42,090 nucleotides of DNA from positions 20,381 through 62,470 of the forward strand of contig NW_005434513.1 in NCBI RefSeq assembly GCF_000315625.1, written 5' to 3'. A model generated the notes under the pieces. It saw nothing but the letters and a program-made list of their open reading frames with translations. It searched no databases and had not been told where the DNA came from. Source of the stretch: Guillardia theta CCMP2712. Lineage: Eukaryota; Cryptophyceae; Pyrenomonadales; Geminigeraceae. Made by a program: the position numbers and the translations under genes. How positions within the stretch are numbered: position 1 is the stretch's first letter; each line of letters begins with the position of its first letter. Below, one piece after another: positions 29,491-40,279 of the stretch.

Positions 29491-32400
29491 ATGCACTGCT
29501 ATGTTGTGACAGCCCATAGGGCTAGTTGTGCACAACTCTCGGTTCGAGGAAGCTTCACCGGCCCCAAAGACACCAACCTCATCGTCGCCAAGGGATCGCG
29601 TCTGGTCATCTACACACTCACACCTGAGGGGCTCCAGCCGGTGCTGGACACTGGGATCTACGGCAGGATAGCAGCGATAGAACTCTACACTGTAGCCGGA
29701 GCAGAGCGAGAATCTCTGTACATCTTGACGGAGAGGCTCAAGTTCTGTATCGTGGAATATGATAGCAGTACTGGTGAGCTGATCACAAAGGCCATGGGTG
29801 ATGTTCAGGATTCAGTTGGGAGGCCGGTCGATGGTGGGCCCATAGCGCATATTGATCCTGAACGACGGATGATCGGCTTTCTGCTGTATGACGGACTTTT
29901 CAAAGTGATACCCATCGACACAAGGAACGGTCAACTTCGAGAGGCTTTCAACATCCGGCTTGAAGAGCTTCAGGTCCTCGACGTTCAGTTCCTGTACGGG
30001 TATGCGCAGCCAACTATCGTGCTGCTCTATCAGGATCCGAAAGAGATGAGACATTTGAAGACATACCAGGTGTCTATCAGAGACAAGGATTTCATTGCGG
30101 GGCCATGGAGTCAGACAGGAGTGGAGATTGGAGCCACCATGATCATTCCTGTGCCCACTCCCATTGGAGGATGCATCTTACTGGGCGAACAGACCATCTC
30201 GTATCTCAATGGAGATAAGGGAGACACCAAAACGATTCACATGGACATGACTGTCATCCGAGCTTGGGGAAAGATTGACGAGGACGGCAGACGGTATCTG
30301 CTGGGGGACCACCTTGGCCAATTGTATGTTTTGGTGTTGGAATTCGATGGAAACAAGGTTCTTGGTTTGAAGTTAGACACTCTTGGTGAAACATCCAGCG
30401 CTAAGACGATAACATACTTGGACAGCGGTGTAGTATTCATCGGCTCCTGCTTCGGAGATTCTCAATTGATCCGACTCCATCCAGACAAGGATGAAAATGA
30501 CAGCAATATCGAAGTCCTTGAATCTTTCACCAACCTTGGACCCATTCAGGATTTCTGCGTCGTCGACTTGGAGAGACAGGGTCAAGGACAGGTGGTGACA
30601 TGCAGCGGAACACTGAAAGATGGCAGCCTGCGTGTTGTGAGGAATGGGATCGGAATCAATGAGCAGGCAGCCGTGGAACTACCTGGAATCAAAGGACTTT
30701 GGTCTCTGAGAGAATCGATTGACGCTCAGTACGACAAGTACCTCATTCAGAGCTTCGTCAATGAGACTCGAGTGCTGGAAATCGCGGATGAAGAACTTTC
30801 AGAAACTGAAATCGACGGATTCGATCACAACGCCCAAACGATCTTCTGCAGCAATGTTCTTGGGGATTGCTTGCTGCAAATCACCGAAGTCAGCCTGAGA
30901 CTTGTTAGCACCAAATCGAAGCAGCTCCTGAAAGAGTGGTTTCCTCCAAATGGCGAGCGAATTACAGTGGCTGGTGGCAATGTACAGCAGGTTGTGCTTA
31001 CGTCTGGGAAACGCACTTTGATCTACCTCGATGTTTCTAATGGTGATGTCACCGAGGTGAAACGAATCGAGATGGATCAGGAGATTGCTTGCTTGAATTT
31101 GAATCCTCTTGGGGAAAAATCTGATCACAACAAGAGCGATTTTGTGGCAGTTGGACATTGGAATCTTTCGTTGTCAATGCTCAGACTCCCTTCCATGGAA
31201 GTCGTCTGCACTGAAAGCATCGGAGGGGATGCCATCCCAAGATCACTCCTCCTAGTCACCTTGGAAGGTGTTGACTACTTGCTCTGTGCTCTAGGAGACG
31301 GTTATCTGTTCACCTTTGCGATTGATGCTTCAACTGCTCAGATAGGAGAGCGAAAGAAAATCTCATTGGGAACTCACCCAATGATCCTCAGCAAGTTCAT
31401 GTCGAGAGGAGCAACACACGTCTTCGCTGCATCTGATCGACCCACAGTGATCTACAGCAACAACAGGAAGCTTCTGTTCTCCAATGTGAACCTCAAGGAG
31501 GTCACCCAAATGGCCCCGTTCAACTCAGAAGGATTTCCAGACTCGCTTGCAATCGCTACAGAGACGAGTCTCCGTATCGGTGTGATTGATGACATTCAAA
31601 AGCTTCATATTCGAACTGTATATCTAAGGGAACAACCAAGGTGAGGCGTCGTTATCCCAGATTGCGTTGTTGACAGTCCCACTTCCAGGCGGATTTGCCA
31701 CCAAGAATCATCCAAAACGTTCTGTGTTGCTACTCTCAGTATCAGGATCAATCGGGACGGAGAAGAAGTTGAGGAGCAGTTCATCAAGCTCTTCGATGAT
31801 CAGACTTTTGAGGTTTGAGTTGTGTGCGGATGAATCTGAAGCCTCCTCATTGTTCATCTTCAGATTCTTGACACGTACCAACTTCAAGAGTTCGAGAACA
31901 CTTGTAGCGTCGAATGCGCATCCTTTAGTGATGACCCAACTCTGTACTACATTGTTGGAACTGCGACTGCGGTACCACAGGTGGGACAGGCTCGAAGAAT
32001 TGTAGGTTGCAGCCTGACGGGTGGTAGGAGTCGGAGCCCAAGGAAGGAAGGCTGTTGGTATTCGAAGTGATCGATAGGAAATTGCACCTGAAAGCCTCCA
32101 AGGAGATCAAGGGGGCTCCCTATCAGGCAAGAATGGAAGTTGGGCCGGAAGCCCGTGACGGCTATGACAGATTAAACCGTTCAACGGAAAATTGCTGGCT
32201 GGGATCAACTCAAAGATCGAGCTCTTTCGCCTGTCCGACTCCGACACGGGTCACATGTAAGACTTGGAAGTCATGGAGCTTTCGTGGGTCTGACAGGTTG
32301 GGTCAGGGAACTTGTATCGGAGTGCTGTCATCGCGGCCACATCCTTGTGCTCTACCTTCAAACGCGCGGGGATTTTATCGTTGCGGGCGATCTGATGCGC

Positions 32401-33328
32401 TCAATCTCACTGCTCACCTACAAGCAAGTGGATGGTCAGATCGAGGAGATCGCGAGAGATTTCAATGCCAACTGGATGACTGCAGTGGACATCCTCGACG
32501 ACGACACATTTCTGGGTACTTGATTCGATGCGGCCTCTCAATGATTTGACAGACTGCTCAGGGGCCGAAGGATACTTCAACTTGTTCACAGTCAGAAAGA
32601 ACACAGATGCAACATCCGACGAAGAACGCGCGAGGCTTGAAGTAGTCGGCGAGTATCACCTGGGGGACATGGTGAACCGGTATGCTCCACATCGCCCTCT
32701 CGAACCTCCAATGGCTGCCCTCCATCCTGTCTATCCTGTTGCGTGAATTATGACAGTGACATCGCAGCTTCCAAAGGGGATCACTTGTTCTTCGAAGCAG
32801 TGACACGCCGACAACAGACACCATCATATTCGGCACAGGTCTCTTGCTCTGAGCGAAGAGATAGGGGAGGTGATGCCGAGTCGCAGTGAACGGGATGATC
32901 GGGGTCATTGCCGTGCTCTCCAAGGAGGAATACGAGTTCTTGCTCAAAGTAGGACGGGACAGCAAGTGTGACGTGCCTGACGATGGATGCGCAGGTGCAG
33001 GATGCGTTGAACTTCGTCATCAAGGGAGTTGGGGGCCTTCGACATGAAGACTGGCGATCCTTTGAGAACGAGCGGACGCAGGTGAGAGGGTCAGACTAGT
33101 TCAGCATCGTGTGACTTTCAAGTTGGCAGGGAGCGCGGGCACCCAAGGGCTTCATAGATGGAGACTTGATCGAGTCCTTCCTGGACCTGAGAAGAGAAAA
33201 GATGGAGGAGGTTTGACTTGTTTCTCGGCTCCTTGAGACTCACACCCTTCAAGGTCTGCCACGCCATCGGCAGCATCACAGTGGAAGAGCTCTCAAGGAA
33301 GATCGAAGAGCTGCAGAGGCTACACTAG
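29491..33328 (+). CDS. DDB1: DNA damage-binding protein 1 (DDB1)
   Basis: Exons 29491-31640, 31689-31812, 31864-31980, 32028-32126, 32171-32256, 32307-32515, 32562-32679, 32768-32838, 32887-32948, 32995-33081, 33130-33210 and 33254-33328 give 1092 aa, close to the usual 1,090-1,140. DDB1 is the adaptor of CUL4-RING ubiquitin ligases: propeller BPB binds CUL4, and BPA/BPC bind substrate receptors (DCAFs, DDB2). Highly conserved blocks are present: YVVTA at the N-terminus, GNVQD-like [116 protein letters not shown] and [14 protein letters not shown]. Intron 4 (32127-32170) starts with GC (CAG|gcaaga) inside perfectly conserved sequence. The first 716 codons are intronless, while the last 376 carry eleven introns. 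AATAAA follows the stop at 33345-33350. Confidence 0.97.
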
Positions 33329-33344
33329 CGCATGAGCAAGGGAC

Positions 33345-33350
33345 AATAAA
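33345..33350 (+). terminator. AATAAA polyadenylation signal of DDB1
   Basis: AATAAA begins 17 bases after the DDB1 stop codon (ggacAATAAAcg). A canonical hexamer in the expected place. Confidence 0.6.
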
Positions 33351-33543
33351 CGCAAGCGACGACAAGTGTGCGGTCTATCTTCTCACATCGATACACTCAT
33401 CAGGAAAGGACATGTTACAACATTTTATTTAATCCCTTTAGCTAACAGGGTTTAATTCACTCGGGACATGTACGTCCGTCCAAGACTCTCCAGTCCTGCT
33501 TACGACTTGTCAGATTGCTCGACTTCCCTTGGCTTCCAAGACA

Positions 33544-34425
33544 AGCAGAGCAACAAGTCGATCAGGAGGCATGTCCGCACTGGCTTAGAACGGCAGCCTT
33601 GCACAGAATCATAGTCGATCATTTGGGGAAAGAAGGTTTGCTCCTCACGCCGACAGCACCAACAGCATACACGCAGACAAGAAATTTCGTCACCTGTAGC
33701 GAAGGGAGCAAGGTCTTCGGGTCAAGGCCCTGCAGCAGGCAGTCAGGCAGGTTGCTGGGAGCAGGTGAGGAGGGAGGGGTGGAGGAGGGGAGATGGCTCA
33801 GACATCCAAGGAAGATAAGGCTCTCATAGAGTGCGACCCCGGCTAAAGGCTCTCACTCTAGAGGGGTCAACTGCGAATGTTGATGAGACGAAAAGTGTAT
33901 CGATCTTCGCCATGACATGTGTGGAGCAGTAAGACGGGCGGGCGGTACTAACCATTCTCATGCGGCCAACAACCCGACAGGAAGCTTCATGATCGACTGC
34001 AAGAGACGATTCAGACAAAGACACGGCGCGGGTGTGCATGTAGACTAGCAGAGCAACAAGTCGATCAGGAGGCATGTCCGCACTGGCTTAGAACGGCAGC
34101 CTTGCACAGAATCATAGTCGATCATTTGGGGAAAGAAGGTTTGCTCCTCACGCCGACAGCACCAACAGCATACACGCAGACAAAAGGTCAAGCAAAAATC
34201 ACCTCTATCTCAAGATTCCAAGCTTGCGACGGGAGCTCTTGACCTGAAGACGATACGGTCAGGGCCAGACTCAGGCGGGGTAGGAGGGAGGGGGAGGAGG
34301 GGAGATGGCTCAGACATCCAAGGAAGATAAGGCTCTCATAGAGTGCGACCCCGGCTAAAGGCTCTCACTCTAGAGGGGTCAACTGCGAATGTTGATGAGA
34401 CGAAAAGTGTATCGATCTTCGCCAT
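33544..34425. repeat. mosaic tandem duplication, two near-identical blocks around a divergent middle
   Basis: Block A (137 bases) occurs at 33544-33680 and 34047-34183. Block B (133 bases) occurs at 33781-33913 and 34293-34425. Within each block the copies are essentially identical, but the ~100 bases between A and B differ completely (33681-33780 versus 34184-34292), and the offsets are 503 and 512. The sequence between B1 and A2 (33914-34046) is unique. Confidence 0.85.
33824..34075 (-). CDS. possible small gene spanning the duplicated blocks
   Basis: An 83-codon minus-strand frame starts in block A2 (MPPDRLVALLVYMHTRAVS) and ends in block B1 (AFSRGRTL-stop). Splice-like sites (gttagt donor near 33954, acceptor attcgcag near 33872) would instead join VVGRMRM to LTPLE-stop. 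In the second copy, an exon at about 34488-34512 ending NMMM can join the same LTPLE-stop in block B2. The repeated pattern suggests real terminal exons, but there is no recognisable product. Confidence 0.3.
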   Translation of the reverse strand: MPPDRLVALLVYMHTRAVSLSESSLAVDHEASCRVVGRMRMVSTARPSYCSTHVMAKIDTLFVSSTFAVDPSRVRAFSRGRTL

Positions 34426-35602
34426 CGTAGGGGAGGAACAGGGAGAAGGGGGGGAGAGGACGAGGAGGTAGTGTAACCCACCATCATCATGTTCGCTCTC
34501 GAGTTCCTGCGATCAACGAGGTCAGGCAAGTTCACGTGGGTTGACAAAGACAAGAGACAACAAGGTTGAGGTCAGGTGGTTGATCCTGATAACTTGTATC
34601 ATCATCAACGCATCAGAGAGATTCCCATCTTTTGTCATCGTCCCTCAACTCCCCACACGCATCAAACGCAGCTCAGCTCACCTCCAGCTGAGGCAGTCGA
34701 CGCGGCAGCTGACAAGTTCCCAACCTGCAGGGCCACATCAGCACGGGGCCATTGTAGTCAATCGGGGAGGGGGTGGGGGAGGAGTTCCGATCAGATAGGG
34801 AGTTTGGCATTTCCACTGTCTATCAACACCAAATAATTTTCTGCCTGGGGCGACAACTTCGGTCATCAGGTCGGAGTGGGAAGGAGGACACAAGGAAAGA
34901 GGCAGCAAACCGACCTTGAGCTGGACCCGACGAGGAGCAGAAACTCGGTATCTGTTGCAGTATATTGTCAGGGCACAGCAACACAAGAGGAGGAGGAGAG
35001 GAGGGTGGGCACGTGCGTCAGAATAAATTTACACACATTGAACAATCAGCATTCGGATGTCAGTCCGCCCGTTCGCTTATTTCATCAAACGCAGAGAGTG
35101 GGGTGGAGTAGGTGAGTTCCAAAGCTCCCCTAACCTTGTGCTTGCACCATGTACCGAGGGCACATCTGGCTCACTAGGAAACAAGCATGTCAACTAGGAA
35201 GAGAGCTGCGCAACATGGGGGGAGGAAGGGCAAAGAACTCAGATAAATCAAAGGACGGTAACTTCAAGATAGATCAGAAGCAGAACTGGCAGAATCCTTT
35301 CTTTCTTCACCGCTCGTTGCCAACAACAACACAGGGAACATCAGCACCTTGCTCTCTGAAAACCCAACCAGACAGAAGACTCCACTGTGAAAACAACAAA
35401 ATTGCCATCAGAGTAAGTGGGAGCAGGAGGTGAGGGAGAGGAGAAACAACTAGTGCGAGGCTCAGGCAAGTCTGGTGTAAAGTTGTAATCAACGCGCAAT
35501 CATAGTTTTGAGGATAGGTTGTCCTCACAGCCTCACGGACACAAACACATAGGGCATCAAGACAAGACAGCAGGGAGAATGCGATTTCACTCCTCACCTC
35601 TT
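34426..35602. other. unresolved region with coding-like minus-strand pieces
   Basis: Splice-bounded minus-strand pieces can be seen near 34905-34950 (IPSFCSSSGPAQ), 34745-34850 (GRKLFGVDRQWKCQTPYL, then a Pro run), 34680-34728 and 35360-35400 (ESSVWLGFQRA). I cannot assemble them into one convincing gene. A + frame at 35149-35433 is also open but unsupported. Confidence 0.25.
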
Positions 35603-36052
35603 TCACTTCTGTCCTGGAAGCTTGTTCGGATCCATGGTGACATGTCGCGTTGGGTCGATGTTCATTGCGTACTCCCCGTCTCCCTTCCGCTCTCCTTGCA
35701 CGATCTGATGTCTCAGCATCTCCTCTGCCTCGTCCACATCTTGCATCAGCTGCTTCAGCTTCTCTGGATCCGACACATTGCGGTTTTCAAGGAAGTATCT
35801 CCTCAGCTCCCTCCTTGACTCTGCGAGCATCAGCAGGTCGTTCCTGAAGACTAGCTCACGAGCTCGCATCAACCTGACAACAAGATCAGAAGACATGCAA
35901 GACGCACCATCCCCTCCTCTCCTCCCTGTTTTCACACCTCTCCCCCGCAACTCGCCTCCTCGCTCCTCGCTCCTCGCTCCTCTCTCCCTCCTCCTCCTCT
36001 CTCCTCTCTCCGCCTCCCTCCCTCACCTCCTGTACGCGGCTCGTGCAGCCAT
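35603..36052 (-). CDS. LYR-motif protein, LYRM7/MZM1-like complex III assembly factor
   Basis: Exon 1 is 36052-36027 and exon 2 is 35873-35603, joined across a 153-nt intron; 98 aa, ending in TGA. The product starts MAARAAYRRLMRARELVFRN, an LYR-type motif (AYRRLMR) at residues 6-13 followed by the F of the Complex1_LYR signature. It continues with LAESRRELRRYFLENRNVSD, AEEMLRHQIVQGERKGDGEY and a short polar end. Length and the xxIVQG segment fit LYRM7/MZM1, the mitochondrial matrix chaperone that holds the Rieske Fe-S protein before its insertion into complex III. Other LYR proteins are less likely because of the IVQG block. Confidence 0.75.
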
Positions 36053-36745
36053 GGAGTCGATGCAGGGGAGGGAAGCTTCTCTTCTTTATTGCAAATCTGA
36101 GCCAGGTGGGTAGGAGGGGGGGTAGGGAATATTTCATCTGTATGGTAGGTAGGGTATATATCGTTAGTAGGGGTGGGTGATCTCCTCTAGAACACCTCGC
36201 ATTCTACTCTAAAATGTAGGGTGGGGTGATACAAAAGTGGGGGTATATTGTGACAGTACCGGTACATTACCAGCATCCTGGACGTCCGATTGGAAAGGGA
36301 GGTGGGGTAGGTCAGGTATCTGCACGTGCAAGGCACGAGGCTAAAATTAGTCAACCGCGACTGAAAGCCGCTCAGCTGGCCGACCGTAACTGGGTAGGCC
36401 GGGCCAGAGGCCGGGCCCGGGCCGGCTACCGTGCCCGGGGCCCGGTACGACTCTCAGAGATTGCACTCAGACTCGGAGCTGCGGGGCAGGAGAACTAACC
36501 GGCGTGTCGCAATCTACCACCTCTCTCTCTCTCTTGCTCCTTCGTATCTGCTCCCCAGCGACCTGAGGCGCCAGCAGCCGGCTGATCGCCGACCGTACCG
36601 GTCTTCCCCGGTACTAGGTGTGGGGGACGAGGTGAAAACAGCGCTCCAAGGCCACTGAGATCATTGATGAAGAATCTGGAGAGCCGGGGCAACGGGGTTG
36701 TGGAGCTCATGTCATCACCCAAAGAGCTCAGCACAAGTAGGAGAT
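36053..36745. other. repeat island and HTH fragment
   Basis: 36100-36310 is rich in GGTAGGGTGGGGT. 36350-36490 is a GC-rich island (GGGCCCGGGCCGG). 36568-36605 contains CGCCAGCAGCCGGCTGATCG, an antisense piece of the HTH gene core (4850-4870 region). No gene is supported. Confidence 0.45.
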
Positions 36746-37272
36746 GTAAGTCATCGCTTCTTGTAAGTCATCGCTTCTTGTAAGTCATCGCTTCTTGTAA
36801 GTCATCGCTTCTTGTAAGTCATCGCTTCTTGTAAGTCATCGCTTCTTGTAAGTCATCGCTTCTTGTAAGTCATCGCTTCTTGTAAGTCATCGCTTCTTGT
36901 AAGTCATCGCTTCTTGTAAGTCATCGCTTCTTGTAAGTCATCGCTTCTTGTAAGTCATCGCTTCTTGTAAGTCATCGCTTCTTGTAAGTCATCGCTTCTT
37001 GTAAGTCATCGCTTCTTGTAAGTCATCGCTTCTTGTAAGTCATCGCTTCTTGTAAGTCATCGCTTCTTGTAAGTCATCGCTTCTTGTAAGTCATCGCTTC
37101 TTGTAAGTCATCGCTTCTTGTAAGTCATCGCTTCTTGTAAGTCATCGCTTCTTGTAAGTCATCGCTTCTTGTAAGTCATCGCTTCTTGTAAGTCATCGCT
37201 TCTTGTAAGTCATCGCTTCTTGTAAGTCATCGCTTCTTGTAAGTCATCGCTTCTTGTAAGTCATCGCTTCTT
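36746..37272. repeat. 17-bp minisatellite, 31 perfect copies
   Basis: GTAAGTCATCGCTTCTT is repeated head to tail with no visible variant over 527 bases, exactly 31 x 17. Each unit carries GTAAGT, the consensus 5' splice sequence. All + frames contain stops, so it is not coding on that strand. Confidence 0.95.
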
Positions 37273-37808
37273 GTAGGCAGGTGGTCAGCACCTGCTCGGT
37301 GAAAATACAGCACAGGCAGAACATGTTGTCGATCTGGGGAGGCTGTGCTGGCGGTAGCGGCTTCCTCGGGTAGGTGACGTTCTCCTGGTCCGCATTCATG
37401 CCATTGAAGGTTTTTCATGTCCATGATCGGGATGCTTCATTGGTTCTATCTTGTTCCCCTCCAAACATCCTCCAAGACCTTCAGGCAGCAGACCAGGAAC
37501 AAGATCAGGGACGCACAGATCGCACCCGGACCGCCGCCGTCCCCTTGCATGTTCGCCGGCATATCCTGGTCATCCATGATCCGAGTCACATAGTCGTCAT
37601 TCATGCGCACGGGCAGCAGGGGGGATCATTGCAGGTCGAGAAGTCGTTTCTCGACATGTATCGAATGCCCGCCCCTGAGAGCTCGGATCAGAACTCCACC
37701 CCCCCGTCCTAGGATACTGATCCGCTGAACGAACCCGTCATTGAGGAGAATCGACATGTTGAAGATCCAGTTGTTCTCGCACCAATTGGACTCTTTCAAC
37801 TGCACAAT
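37273..37808 (-). other. coding-like minus-strand sequence, gene structure unresolved
   Basis: Minus-strand stretches read like protein: IVQLKESNWCENNWIFNMSI and LLNDGFVQRISILG (near 37805-37725), GDGGGPGAICASLILFLVCC as a possible TM segment (near 37550-37490), and QPPQIDNMFCLCCIFTEQVL (near 37345-37285). They are in different frames and I could not place introns that join them. The last runs into the 17-bp minisatellite. Probably the remains or exons of a small membrane protein. Confidence 0.3.
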
Positions 37809-38018
37809 ATCGTTCCCGCTCCTCGACCGAGAGAGCTCGCGTCCAGCTGACTAAGTGCTGATCGTTCCCGCTCCTCGACCGAGAGAGCTCGCGTCCAGCT
37901 GACTAAGTGCTGATCGTTCCCGCTCCTCGACCGAGAGAGCTCGCGTCCAGCTGACTAAGTGCTGATCGTTCCCGCTCCTCGACCGAGAGAGCTCGCGTCC
38001 AGCTGACTAAGTGCTGCT
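37809..38018. repeat. 52-bp tandem repeat, 4 copies
   Basis: Four essentially identical 52-bp units, each beginning ATCGTTCCCGCTCCTCGACC and containing GAGAGCTC. The array lies directly downstream of the stop codon of the DUF3431 gene (38032). Confidence 0.9.
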
Positions 38019-38031
38019 GGAGACAAGCCCG

Positions 38032-39696
38032 TTACGAGTCAATGAGCTGCTGGAGATCAGCGAGCCTGTTGGTCTCGCCATAGACTTCTGCGTACACGTC
38101 GTCGATATCGACGTAAAGACTTCTCCTCGCTGGATCCCTTGCCCCCGACGGATCCAAGAACAAGTCGTCCCAGTGGAACTCGAACCATCGACCTGTGTGG
38201 TAAGAGAGGAGAGGAGTAGACAGGATCGCGCGCAAGCTCTCATTGTAGAATTGCTTCGGTTGTCGTCTGATGTGCTTGCTCTGCGCTATGAACATCGCAC
38301 AGCACGACGCGAACGGGATCGAGGGTCCGCTCTTTGTTCGTCCGAACCTTCTTTCTATGCTTTCAAAGAGCCTCTTTGACTGCTGGAATACCTCTGGAGG
38401 CTCCTCCCACACCAGTCGCCGACCTCTCCTGTCCCACGGCTTCGATCGCTCCCTCAGCGAGATTACAGCTCGATAGATTTTATCAAGCACTGCTTGGCTC
38501 TTTGTGTCGTGTATCGACCTGTTCGTCTCCCTCTCGTAGTCGTTCACTGTATATGAGACAAAGCAGAGCGGCTCACGAAGCTCGTGGCAGTAGCAGCTGT
38601 TCAACGTCACCGGATTCTCATCTATGAAGCCTACGAGCGACGAGTAGGCCGCAAGCTTCGCAATCTCCGGATACACAAGCGCGCCGCTCTCTCTGTCTCT
38701 CAGACGCGAGGCGACCAGGAGGTAGAACGCGCGAGATCGCTTGAAAACCGGCCTCAGCTGGCTGTGCCAGCTTGTATGTCCATGATCGTGTAGGAAGACG
38801 GTCATGGAGGGAAGCTTGTCGTAGTACTCCACCATGTACGCCAGGTACACTGCAGCCTCGTTGCCCTTGTTCGGCGCCAGAAGCTTCTCCTGCACTGTGA
38901 TGCCACATGGGAAGCCAGCGACCAGAGGAGACGAGAGCATCCCTGCTAGGTTCAAGCCCACGTCAGCTCGCCTGTAGAGCAGCACGAGGCTGTTGGTCAA
39001 CCCCATCAGCCCGACGTCCTCCACCACCCTCATCGTCGGCGACGCGTCTCGCATGGCGACCACGACATGTACCTCTCCTTGCGGCAGCGCCTGACTGAGA
39101 CATCGCGAGCTCGGTTCCTCTACCTGCATTCTCGATCTCAACGACTCGGTCTCCCCTACGTTCATCTCCCGCCATTCACACAGAGTTTCCCCTGGCGTGC
39201 AGATGCCGTGCGAGAAGAAGCTGTCCAGACAGTCACGATACCTGCTTCGCGCGTACTCGAGAGGCCTGCACATGGACCATGCTCCTGCCAGGTAGCAGTA
39301 GTTGCTCGTGACGTTCGCCGCCTTCGCCTGAGACGCAGACAGCAAGCGCGAGGACGGATCCAAGCACAAGAACTCTCCGTTGCTGCATATTCTCCACGAT
39401 TCCTTGCCCGTCAGACAGTCTAGTCTCGGACTTGGGTCATTGAAGCCTTTGAGGCTAAACCCTGCTCAAGCATCAGCGTCGGGTCGTCGCTGCTCGGGCT
39501 CACCTGCTACTTGCGTGCACCTGTACACTGAGCCGTCTAGGCTACATGCTCGACTTTGGCGCCGAGTTTTCATCTTGCTGTTCAAGCCATGAAGGCTGGC
39601 AGGCCGAGGGTGGGAGAGGTAAGTCAGCACCGCCGCCTGCAGCACCAGCATGCCTCCCCCTGCCCCTGTCAGCCAGCTCAGCCGCCACGAGGGCAT
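38032..39696 (-). CDS. DUF3431-family type II membrane protein
   Basis: Exon 1 is 39696-39504 and exon 2 is 39461-38032, with a 42-nt GT-AG intron; 540 aa from MPSW (an in-frame Met at 39744 would add 16 residues). The N-terminus has a short basic start and one hydrophobic span (LTGAGGGMLVLQAAVLTYL, about residues 9-27), typical of a Golgi-type signal anchor. A Cys-containing stem follows. The conserved DUF3431 blocks are GEVHVVVAMRD, NKGNEAAVYLAYMVEYYDKL with PSMTVFLHDHGHTSWHS, then SCCAMFIAQSKHIRRQPKQF and WFEFHWDDLF near the C-terminus. Family members are found in fungi and algae and resemble glycosyltransferase-like proteins, but their activity is not established. An acidic upstream frame (to 40136) might add a further 5' exon. 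Confidence 0.8.
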
Positions 39697-40279
39697 TAGC
39701 GCTTTCCCGGACCTACGAGGCAAGTCCGCCCCATGATCATTCATAGACAGAAAAACAATTTCACAGGACAAAATCTCAACAAGCGGGACAGCGAGGAGGA
39801 CGTACGCTTACATGGTGCTGTAGGTTCGTTCTCCTCCTCCTCCTCTTCCTCCTCCTCCTCTCCAACACTTGCGTCCTCTGGGTGTGCGGAGCAATTCTCT
39901 GTCAAGACACTACTCAGGCTCGTGCTCTCCGTCGCAAAGTGGCCTGATCGAGCCTGATCCATGTCTGCAGCAGACATGTCTGCTTGACAGCAGACATGAA
40001 GACATTCAGACATGTCTGCTGTCGAGCAGACATAAAGACATTCAGACATGTCTGCTGTCCAGCAGAAAGGATGACATTTGGACATGTCCCCCTCCCCGCA
40101 AGGTCTGTGCGTTTTGTCGCGGCAAGGAGAGATCACAACTTGAGTGTTATGGGGCTAACCCTCTGTGTACATGTCTAGACATGTGCTGAAAGCAAATCAC
40201 TCATAGCCAGCACTGAAGCACTTACTCTTCAAACTTTGGCTTTAAGAAAACTAACAATCAATTTTTACTTAACTTAACA
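39697..40279. other. 5' flank of the DUF3431 gene with 36-bp repeats
   Basis: 39835-39860 is a TCC/CTC run. 39960-40095 holds four CATG palindromes at 36-bp spacing (see 39972-40089). On the minus strand the repeat also reads as a 12-residue unit (TADMSECLHVC), so a coding origin is possible. Confidence 0.45.
39972..40089. repeat. 36-bp repeat with four decamer palindromes
   Basis: AGACATGTCT begins at 39972, 40008 and 40044, and GGACATGTCC begins at 40080: four perfect RRRCATGYYY palindromes exactly 36 bases apart, in partly conserved 36-bp units. Confidence 0.85.

Noticed and set aside
36746-37272. CRISPR array
   Set aside because: The 17-bp units are contiguous with no spacers, and the DNA is eukaryotic.
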